From: Sphingomonas sp. LM7
GTDB taxonomy: Bacteria > Pseudomonadota > Alphaproteobacteria > Sphingomonadales > Sphingomonadaceae
Assembly (NCBI RefSeq): GCF_002002925.1
Contig: NZ_CP019511.1
Location: forward strand, 2,790,001 to 2,854,000
Reading direction: 5' to 3'
Length of the DNA: 64,000 nucleotides
Part shown: positions 58,301-64,000 of the stretch, piece by piece
Numbering within the stretch: position 1 is the first letter of the stretch
How the letters are laid out: every line of letters begins with the position of its first letter
Notes under the pieces: generated by a model
Seen by the model: the letters and a program-made list of their open reading frames with translations, nothing else
Told to the model about the DNA's origin: nothing
Databases searched by the model: none
Program-made: the position numbers and the translations under genes

Positions 58301-61129
58301 CCGGGCGTCTCGGGCGAAGTCCATGCCGTCGCGACCACCAAGGACGCCAACGGCAATGTCGCCCGCGCGACGCGCTCGACCTGGCTGGTCGGCGATGATG
58401 ACTGGTGGTTCGGCGGCGACAATGGCGACCGCATGGACGTCATCCCCGAACAGCTCGAATACAAGGCCGGCGAGACCGCCAAGTTCCAGGTCCGCATGCC
58501 GTTCCGCGATGCGACGGCTTTGGTCACCGTCGAGCGCGAAGGCGTGCTCTCCAGCTTCGTCGTCGGGCTGTCGGGCAAGGATCCGGTGATCGAGGTGCCG
58601 ATGCCCTCGGCCTATGCGCCCGACGTCTATGTCTCCGTGATGGCCGTCCGCGGCCGCGTATCCGGCATGGCAAATTGGGGATCGAGCCTCGCGCGCGATT
58701 GGGGTCTTCCCTTCTCGCAGGACGGCGGCAAGCCGACTGCAACGGTCGACCTTGCCAAGCCCGCCTATCGCATGGGCATCGCCAAGGTGAAGGTCGGCTG
58801 GGAAGGCCATCGCCTCGGCGTCGCAGTCAAAGCCGAGAAGGCCACCTATGCGGCGCGCGACACCGCCAGCGTCGAAGTCCAGGTCAAGAACCCGGACGGC
58901 TCGCCGGCGCGCGAAGCCGATGTCGCGTTCGCCGCAGTCGACGAAGCGCTGCTCCAGCTCGCCCCCAATGAAAGCTGGGACGTGCTTACCGCGATGATGG
59001 GCGACCGCCCGATCTCGGTGCTCACTTCGACTGCGCAAACGCAGGTCGTCGGCAAGCGCCATTACGGCAAGAAGGCAGTCGAAGCCGGTGGCGGCGGCGG
59101 CGGCGATCTCTCCGGGCTCAACCGCGAGAATTTCCAGCCTGTGCTGCTGTGGAAGGGCAAGGTCCCGCTCGACCGCAATGGACGCGCCAAGGTGCAGGTG
59201 CCGCTGTCGGACGCATTGACGTCGTTCAAGCTGGTCGCGATCGCCACCAACGGCGCGAACCTGTTCGGCACGGGCGAAGCGAGCGTCCGCACCCAGCAGG
59301 ATCTCAGCATCTACCCCGGCGTTCCGCAGGTGGTCCGCACCGGTGACACCTATGGCGCGATGTTCACGCTGCGCAACGGATCGGACAAACCGATGCGGGT
59401 GACCGCGCAAGTCGCGCTTACTCCCGCGGTCGCCCAGGGCAAGCCGCTTACCGTCGAGATCCCGGCGGGCGGCGCCGCGCCCGTCACCTGGAACCTCACT
59501 GCACCGCCCCAGGCCGGCAAGCTGAGCTGGACCGTCTCGGCCAAGTCGGCCGACGGCAAGGCAGTCGATCGCGTCACGGTGGCGCAGGACGTGATCCCGG
59601 CAGTGCCGGTCGAAGTGTGGGCGGCAAGCCTCGCCCGCGTCGGCGAAGGCACCAGCTTCTCGATCGCGCCACCCGCCGGCGCGCTGCCCGGCTTCGGGAT
59701 GGTCGATATCACGCTGGCCGACACGCTTGCCCCGCCGCTGCAGGGCGTGCGCGATTACATGGCGGCCTATCCCTATGGCTGCCTCGAGCAGCGCACCTCA
59801 CGTGCGATCGCGCTTGGCGACACCGGCATGTGGAACTCCATTGCTGGCGAGCTGCCCGCCTATCAGGACGGCGACGGCCTGCTGCGCTACTTCCCCGGCG
59901 AATGGCCGGGTTCGGAAGCGCTGACTGCGTACATGCTGTCGATCACCGGCGAGGCAGGCCTGCCGCTGCCGGAAGCGCCGCGCGCCAAGATGATCGACGC
60001 GATGAAGGCCGTGCTCGACGGGCGCCTGCGCCGCGAGGATTATGGCGATGTCCGCCTCCAGCGCATCGCCGCCTTCTCGGCGCTCGCGCGGCAGGGTGCG
60101 GCGACCAGTGCGATGCTCGGCCAGCTCGGCATCACGCCCGCCGAAATGCCCACCTCGTCGCTCACCGACTATCTCGCCGCGCTGGCCAAGGTCCCCGGCC
60201 TCGCCAACGGCACGCAGCTGCGCGTCGATGGCGAGAAGGAACTGCGCAAGCGGCTGGTCTATGAAGGCACGCGGATCGACTTGAGCGACAAGGGTAATAT
60301 GCCGTGGTGGCTGATGTCGTCGGACGACGAGGCCGCGATCAAGGCAGTGATGGTCACGCTCGGCCGCCCCGGCTGGCAGGACGATAGCGCCAAGATGATG
60401 GTCGGCGTGGCGATGCGCCAGCAGCGCGGCCATTGGGGCACCACCACCGGCAATGCCTGGGGCACGATCGCCGCGCGCAAGTTCATGGCGGCCTATCCCG
60501 CCGAGGCGATTGCCGGCGTGACCACCGCCAGCCTCGGCACCGCCAGCATCAGCCGGCCCTGGCCGCTGCTCGAACCCCAGCGCAGTTTCAGCCTGCCGCT
60601 GCCGGCGGCGACCACGCCTTTGGTGCTGCGCCAGGCCGGTGGCGCCGGGCCCTGGGCGTTCGTCCGGGTCAAGGCAGCAGTGCCGCTCACCCAACCGCTG
60701 ATGGCCGGGTACAAGATGACGCGGCAAGTCAGCGTGGTGCAGGGGCTGGTGCCCGGGCGCTACACCCGCGGCGACGTGATCAAGGTGACGATCAGCGTCG
60801 AGGCTTCGGCCGAGCGCAACTGGGTGGTGATCAATGATCCGGTGCCGACCGGCGCGACGGTGATCGGCAGCCTCGGCGGCCAGTCCGAAATGCTCAACGC
60901 GCAGGCCGGCACCGCGGAAGGCGTCTCGCCCAATTGGATCGAGCGCGGCCAGGGCTCGTGGCGCGCTTATTATGGCTGGGTGCCGCGCGGCAGCTTCACC
61001 ATCTCCTACGTCATGCGACTGAACGCGGCGGGCAAGTTCAGCCTGCCGGCGACGCGGGTAGAGGCGATGTACTCGCCCGAAATCCGCGCGCAGTTGCCCA
61101 ATGCAGTGATGGAAGTGGCGGAGCGCTAG
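55373..61129 (+). CDS. Bacterial alpha-2-macroglobulin
   Basis: This 1918-residue protein begins MKLAARLGILALVAAPLGAT, a signal peptide without a lipobox cysteine. MG-type beta domains fill the first 1200 residues. The region KKAVEAGGGGGGDLSGLNRENFQP precedes the alpha-2-macroglobulin domain WKGKVPLDRNGRAKVQVPLSDALTSF. The thioester motif PYGCLEQRTSR lies near residue 1470, so protease trapping should work. It ends GSFTISYVMRLNAAGKFSLPATRVEAMYSPEIRA. It is expected to trap attacking proteases in the periplasm. The next gene is PBP1C, the classic partner. Confidence 0.92.
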   Translation: MKLAARLGILALVAAPLGATLAMGDNSPQVEMATPGVGGGAIERFTARFNQPMVPLGDPRAAGPFTVECPVVGEGRWVDQQTFVHEFASALPGGVTCTFTLKDKLKSLAGYALTGQTKFTVDSGGPIARAVLPSRYGGEIEEDQTFLVAANLAPDRASVGANAYCAVDGIGEKIPVDVLPADVPGKLLAGLGTDQWSVQSFLEEAGLPKALPAAEADRAKATASVVALKCRRPLPPGRDVSLVWGKDIASGGRVAGTDQRFDFTVRKPFAARFECSRVNAQAGCSPVQDAWVRFSAPIPRAQAEAIRITLPDGKALTPIFSDEEKRKAVIADVKFKAPLPAAVTAKLTLPANVTDESGRKLSNGERFPLDVRFDEAPPLVKFAADFGILEAAEGGVLPVTVRNVEGQLAGKQMAVGGQSLKVEGSDGEVAKWLRAIDDAAETKSDEIKRGEETVRINQTGATPLLTPATGKPFSVSLPGKGKDFEVVGIPLTKPGFYVVELASPRLGNALLGRNSPRYVAAGALVTNMSVHFKWGRDSSLVWVTALDSGKGVGSAEVRITDSCTGQLLAKGTTDVSGRLGVPAGLPEPETYSSCENGNDSPLMISARKADDFSFTLTQWGEGIRPYDFDLPYGWQKQEQIFHTVFDRALVRQGETIHMKHIVRQPIASGFGTSPAFTGTLRLSHRGSDTKYDLPLTIDANGIGETEWTAPQGAKMGDYDVQVVRIEDEEEKTVYTSQSFKIDEFKLPTMKASVAGPKEAAVRPSTLPLDLFVGYLSGGGAGNLPVELRVGWFEGVTSPSGYDSYSFGGRALTEGVKPLNGDSETDEESTPLPPTQTLPVTLGGDGTARTSIEVPQSLDQATNMQIEMDYQDANGEILTASRRIPIYTSAVQLGIKTDGWLMKQDDLRLRFVALDTSGKPLANQAISVELYSREILTARRRLIGGFYAYDNQMKTTKLGATCSATTDAQGLATCQLDPGVSGEVHAVATTKDANGNVARATRSTWLVGDDDWWFGGDNGDRMDVIPEQLEYKAGETAKFQVRMPFRDATALVTVEREGVLSSFVVGLSGKDPVIEVPMPSAYAPDVYVSVMAVRGRVSGMANWGSSLARDWGLPFSQDGGKPTATVDLAKPAYRMGIAKVKVGWEGHRLGVAVKAEKATYAARDTASVEVQVKNPDGSPAREADVAFAAVDEALLQLAPNESWDVLTAMMGDRPISVLTSTAQTQVVGKRHYGKKAVEAGGGGGGDLSGLNRENFQPVLLWKGKVPLDRNGRAKVQVPLSDALTSFKLVAIATNGANLFGTGEASVRTQQDLSIYPGVPQVVRTGDTYGAMFTLRNGSDKPMRVTAQVALTPAVAQGKPLTVEIPAGGAAPVTWNLTAPPQAGKLSWTVSAKSADGKAVDRVTVAQDVIPAVPVEVWAASLARVGEGTSFSIAPPAGALPGFGMVDITLADTLAPPLQGVRDYMAAYPYGCLEQRTSRAIALGDTGMWNSIAGELPAYQDGDGLLRYFPGEWPGSEALTAYMLSITGEAGLPLPEAPRAKMIDAMKAVLDGRLRREDYGDVRLQRIAAFSALARQGAATSAMLGQLGITPAEMPTSSLTDYLAALAKVPGLANGTQLRVDGEKELRKRLVYEGTRIDLSDKGNMPWWLMSSDDEAAIKAVMVTLGRPGWQDDSAKMMVGVAMRQQRGHWGTTTGNAWGTIAARKFMAAYPAEAIAGVTTASLGTASISRPWPLLEPQRSFSLPLPAATTPLVLRQAGGAGPWAFVRVKAAVPLTQPLMAGYKMTRQVSVVQGLVPGRYTRGDVIKVTISVEASAERNWVVINDPVPTGATVIGSLGGQSEMLNAQAGTAEGVSPNWIERGQGSWRAYYGWVPRGSFTISYVMRLNAAGKFSLPATRVEAMYSPEIRAQLPNAVMEVAER

Positions 61130-61139
61130 GTCGTGATGC

Positions 61140-61236
61140 GCCTGCCTTCACCCTTCCCACCGCCCCCGGCGGCGGGCCCCTTCCCTCTCCCATTGGGAGA
61201 GGGAGGGAGGCGCGCAGCGCCGGAAGGGTGAGGGCA
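61140..61236. repeat. GC-rich inverted repeat between A2M and pbpC
   Basis: CCTGCCTTCACCCTTCC is mirrored by GGAAGGGTGAGGGCAGG, with CCCTCTCCCATTGGGAGAGG in the middle. It belongs to the family seen at 7480 and 28327 and may tune pbpC expression after A2M. Confidence 0.75.
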
Positions 61237-61246
61237 GGTCGCACCC

Positions 61247-63475
61247 ATGCTCCCGCGTTCGATTTCGCACCTTCTACGACGCATTGACGACTTTCCCGAA
61301 GCGCTCGCCGCCTGGGCGCGCCGCCAGCGCGAAGCATATCGCGAACGCGGCTGGCGCGGCATTTTCACGCCGATGCGCGTGGTGCTCACCGCCGCCACGC
61401 TCCTCATCACCAGCTATGTCGCGCTCGCCTGGATCACGCGCCCGCCGCCGCTTCCCGCATACGAAGCGGTGGTCGCCAACTGGAAACCTTCCGAAGCCTG
61501 GCTCTACGATCGCAACGGCCGGCTGATCGACAGCACCCGCGTCGATTACCAGGCGCGCCGCCTCGCCTGGGTCCGCCTCGCCGATATCTCGCCTGTCGCG
61601 CGCGACACGCTCGTCGCCGCCGAGGACCGCCGGTTCCAGAGCCATAACGGCGTCGACTGGTGGTCGCTGGGCGGCGCATTGCGCGACCGAGTCGATGGCA
61701 AGCGCGCGCGCGGCGCCTCGACTCTGTCGATGCAGGTCGCAGCCTATCTCGCGCCCGATCTCGCGACGCCGGGCCATCGCGGCACCTGGGACAAGATCCG
61801 CCAGATGCGCGCCGCCCGCGCACTCGAGGCCGAGTGGTCGAAGGACCAGATACTCGAAGCCTATCTCAACCTCGCCGGGTTCCGCGGCGAGGCGCAGGGG
61901 ATCGCCGCCGCCGCGCTCGGCCTGTTCGGCAAGACCCCCTCGGCGCTCACGCGCGACGATGCGCTGCTGCTCGCCGCGCTGCTGCCCAATCCCCGCGCCG
62001 GATCGACCGAAGTCGCCCGCCGCGCCTGTGCGCTCGGCCGCGACGCGGATTGCAGCCGCTTCGCCGGTGCCGCCGCATCGATGCTCGGTCCGGCGCGCAG
62101 CCTCGCGCTCGATCCCGGCTTGGCCCCGCATCTTTCGGCTAAGCTGCTTACGCAGCCCGGCGCCCGGATCACCACGACGCTCGACGCGCGCACCCAGGCG
62201 GTCGCGATCGCCGCGCTGCGCCGCCAGCTCCAGGGCCTGGGCGGCACGCGGGCACGCGATGGCGCAGTCGTGGTGGTCGACAATGCCAGCGGCGAAGTCC
62301 GCGCCTATGTCGGCGGGATCGGCGGCGAGAGCACTGCGCCGGCAGTCGATGGCGCCGCGGCTTGGCGACAGGCGGGTTCGACGCTCAAGCCGTTCCTCTA
62401 CGCGCAGGCGATCGAGAAGGGTTATCTCACCGCCGCCTCGATCCTCGACGATTCGCCGGTCCAGCTCGACACTGCTTCCGGCCTCTATGTCCCACAGAAT
62501 TACGACAAGGCGTTCAAGGGACCGGTCTCGGCGCGGATCGCGCTGGCCGGGTCGCTCAACGTCCCCGCGGTGCGCACGTTGCTGCTCACCGGCGTCGACG
62601 CGTTCCGCGACCGGCTATGGGACACCGGGTATCGCGGGCTGGTCGAGGACGGGCAGTATTACGGCTATTCGCTCGCGCTGGGCTCGGCCGAGGTGACTTT
62701 GCTCGAACAGGTCGGTGCCTATCGCAGCCTCGCGCTCGGCGGGCGCTGGTCGCCGTTGCGGCTGACTCTGGCGTCATCGAAGCAGGCGCTGCGGCAGGTG
62801 ACTTCGCCCGAGGCAGCGTGGATCACTGCCGACATCCTCGCCGATCCAAATGCCCGCGCGGGCACCTTCGGCGTCGATTCCGCGCTGCGCCTGCCCTTCT
62901 GGGCCGCAGTGAAGACAGGCACGTCAAAAGCGATGCGCGACAATTGGTGCATCGGCTTCAGCGACCGCTTCACCGTCGGCGTTTGGGTCGGTAATCTTGA
63001 AGGTGATCCCATGCGCGCCGTCTCCGGCACCAGCGGCGCGGCGCCGGTATGGCGCGACGTCATGATGGCTTTGCACGCCGGCGCGCCGAGCAAGCCGCTT
63101 TCACCGCCGCCCGGGATCGAGGCCCGTTCGATCCGCTTCGCCGACGCGATAGAGCAGCCGCGCCGCGAATATTTCATGGCCGGAACCGCGCTGACGGAGA
63201 TCGCCTCAGCTCCCGCGGCCGCGCGGCGCCCGCGGATCGTCAATCCGGTGGCGGGCAGCGTCTATGCGCTTGATCCCGATATTCCGATCGATCGCCAGCG
63301 GCTCGCGGTCGCGGTGACCGGCCAGGTCACCGGCCATCGGCTGCTGCTGGACCGCGAGGATCTCGGCACCGCGGACTCGCGCCCGCTGCTGCTTCCCCGC
63401 CGCGGCCAGCACCGGCTGAAGCTGATCGATTTCGGCGGCCGCGTCGTCGATCAGATCCTCTTCACGGTGCGTTGA
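61247..63475 (+). CDS. pbpC: Penicillin-binding protein 1C
   Basis: This 742-residue protein has a cytoplasmic N-terminus, one transmembrane helix (about 45-64), then a GT51 domain with VAAEDRRFQSHNGVDWWSLGGAL (catalytic Glu near 125) and GASTLSMQVAAYLAP. The transpeptidase domain has AGSTLKPFLYA (Ser nucleophile near 376), SLNVPAV, and AAVKTGTSKAMRDNW near 556. A C-terminal BiPBP_C domain covers about 650-742. It makes glycan and can bind penicillin. It is the usual partner of A2M, which would protect the cell when the wall is breached. Confidence 0.93.
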   Translation: MLPRSISHLLRRIDDFPEALAAWARRQREAYRERGWRGIFTPMRVVLTAATLLITSYVALAWITRPPPLPAYEAVVANWKPSEAWLYDRNGRLIDSTRVDYQARRLAWVRLADISPVARDTLVAAEDRRFQSHNGVDWWSLGGALRDRVDGKRARGASTLSMQVAAYLAPDLATPGHRGTWDKIRQMRAARALEAEWSKDQILEAYLNLAGFRGEAQGIAAAALGLFGKTPSALTRDDALLLAALLPNPRAGSTEVARRACALGRDADCSRFAGAAASMLGPARSLALDPGLAPHLSAKLLTQPGARITTTLDARTQAVAIAALRRQLQGLGGTRARDGAVVVVDNASGEVRAYVGGIGGESTAPAVDGAAAWRQAGSTLKPFLYAQAIEKGYLTAASILDDSPVQLDTASGLYVPQNYDKAFKGPVSARIALAGSLNVPAVRTLLLTGVDAFRDRLWDTGYRGLVEDGQYYGYSLALGSAEVTLLEQVGAYRSLALGGRWSPLRLTLASSKQALRQVTSPEAAWITADILADPNARAGTFGVDSALRLPFWAAVKTGTSKAMRDNWCIGFSDRFTVGVWVGNLEGDPMRAVSGTSGAAPVWRDVMMALHAGAPSKPLSPPPGIEARSIRFADAIEQPRREYFMAGTALTEIASAPAAARRPRIVNPVAGSVYALDPDIPIDRQRLAVAVTGQVTGHRLLLDREDLGTADSRPLLLPRRGQHRLKLIDFGGRVVDQILFTVR

Positions 63476-63484
63476 GAATCTGAG

Positions 63485-63509
63485 TTCGCTACGGGAGCGA
63501 AATGCTTTT
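63485..63509 (+). terminator. Possible pbpC terminator
   Basis: TTCGCT-ACGGG-AGCGAA forms a 6-bp stem (63485-63501), followed by ATGCTTTT. It lies 9 bp after the stop. Confidence 0.45.
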
Positions 63510-63562
63510 CCGCGCGTTCAATCGCGCGGTCCTATCCCTTTCGGACTGTGCTCACGGGCACC

Positions 63563-63588
63563 GGCCGCGCCGCCGCATCGGCGCGGCC
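63563..63588 (-). terminator. Possible terminator of RcnB-like gene
   Basis: GGCCGCGCCG-N6-CGGCGCGGCC is a perfect 10-bp stem. It lies 47 bp after the stop of the minus-strand gene. It has no T-run. Confidence 0.4.
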
Positions 63589-63635
63589 GAACCCCGGGGC
63601 GGCACGTTGCCCTGGGGCCGGCATCCGACCCGTCG

Positions 63636-64000
63636 TTACCAATAGAAGCCCGGGATGGTCCGCACGACGAAGCCATGGCGCGTATCGATCAGCAGCACGT
63701 CATTATAGTGACGCACCCAGCGCTGGTAGCGACCTGCCTGGGGCAGGCGATAACGCCACGGATCAGCGATCACATAGCGGGAGCCGTAATAGCTCGGGGC
63801 GATCCGCACGCCGCTGCGGAAACGGGTATAACCGAACGGCGCCCGCCAGTTACCGCGCGCATAGACGGTGCGGTTGCGGCTGCGATAGTCGCGCCAATCG
63901 TTGTCGCCCCAGCGGCGATTGCGATCCTGCAGGTCTTCGCGATATTCTTGCCGGGCTTCGCGGACATCGCGCCGCTCGCGGCGGACGTCGTTGCGGTCGC
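63636..64000 (-). CDS. RcnB-like periplasmic protein (C-terminal part, cut by window end)
   Basis: About 121 residues are visible to the stop. An Arg/Asp-rich, coiled N-terminal part (RRERRDVREARQEYREDLQD) is followed by YARGNWRAPFGYTRFRSGVRI, DPWRYRLPQAGRYQRWVRHYNDVLLID, and the end GFVVRTIPGFYW. This C-terminal pattern (RWVR.ynDvlLid...G.v..vi..fy) is the RcnB family, linked to nickel/cobalt homeostasis in enterobacteria, but many alphaproteobacterial members are of unknown role. The start is beyond the window. Confidence 0.7.
   Translation of the reverse strand, partial: DRNDVRRERRDVREARQEYREDLQDRNRRWGDNDWRDYRSRNRTVYARGNWRAPFGYTRFRSGVRIAPSYYGSRYVIADPWRYRLPQAGRYQRWVRHYNDVLLIDTRHGFVVRTIPGFYW

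Noticed and set aside
56915..59410. 831-codon open frame on the minus strand across the A2M gene
   Set aside because: It lies entirely opposite the macroglobulin coding sequence and has low-complexity antisense composition.

Overview
The window looks like a chromosomal segment of a Sphingomonas-type alphaproteobacterium. It is GC-rich, gene-dense and built of short operons with many 4-bp start/stop overlaps. The gene content is typical of Sphingomonadales: a gene transfer agent (GTA) cluster resembling that of Rhodobacter capsulatus, CarD, FdxA, an S4/SUV3-like helicase block, XseB-IspA, PPIase-QueA-Tgt, and A2M-PbpC. The assignment rests on protein character and synteny read by eye; no database search was run. 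No tRNA, rRNA, CRISPR array or transposase was found.

Layout. 1-10065 (minus strand): a GTA structural cluster in RcGTA order, from small terminase through large terminase, portal, g3.5, prohead protease, capsid, connector genes, tail tube, tail chaperones and tape measure to a distal-tail protein cut by the window edge. Three genes foreign to that order sit inside it: a spermidine-synthase-like gene, a small membrane protein, and a plus-strand gene pair. Short GC-rich hairpin repeats lie between several GTA genes and have become coding sequence at the start of two of them. 10346-19007 (mostly plus): a serine hydrolase, a DUF1963 protein, a VanZ-like protein, a DUF418 protein, a membrane diguanylate cyclase and an acyl-CoA synthetase. 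19083-21979 (minus): a TPR-methyltransferase fusion and an aldehyde dehydrogenase. 22062-30692 (plus except one cupin gene): xseB-ispA-coaD, a periplasmic PPIase, queA, an EF-hand protein, a cation efflux protein, a HAD phosphatase, tgt and a SleB-type cell wall hydrolase.

30943-38946: a chaperone-usher fimbrial locus. It has pilin-like proteins, a chaperone, an 879-residue usher, a probable tip protein, a further pilin-like gene on the plus strand, and a winged-helix regulator without a receiver domain. Its AT-rich intergenic regions contain TTAA-N7-TTAA sites like CtrA boxes. 39336-49263: an M20 peptidase, a PdeM-like phosphoesterase, two DUF2807 proteins, CarD, FdxA, the S4 protein, a SUV3-like helicase carrying an in-frame palindromic repeat, an M23 peptidase and a small HTH/HhH protein. 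49291-55185 (minus): a HerA-like ATPase, then a compact group of TIGR02186 protein, TauE permease, barrel-like protein and processive GT2 glycosyltransferase. 55373-63475 (plus): alpha-2-macroglobulin and PBP1C. The window ends inside an RcnB-like gene.

The GTA cluster would package host DNA. The fimbrial locus would assemble surface pili, with PbpC, A2M, SleB-like and M23 proteins acting on or guarding the envelope. The rest is mostly tRNA modification, cofactor, isoprenoid and stress housekeeping.
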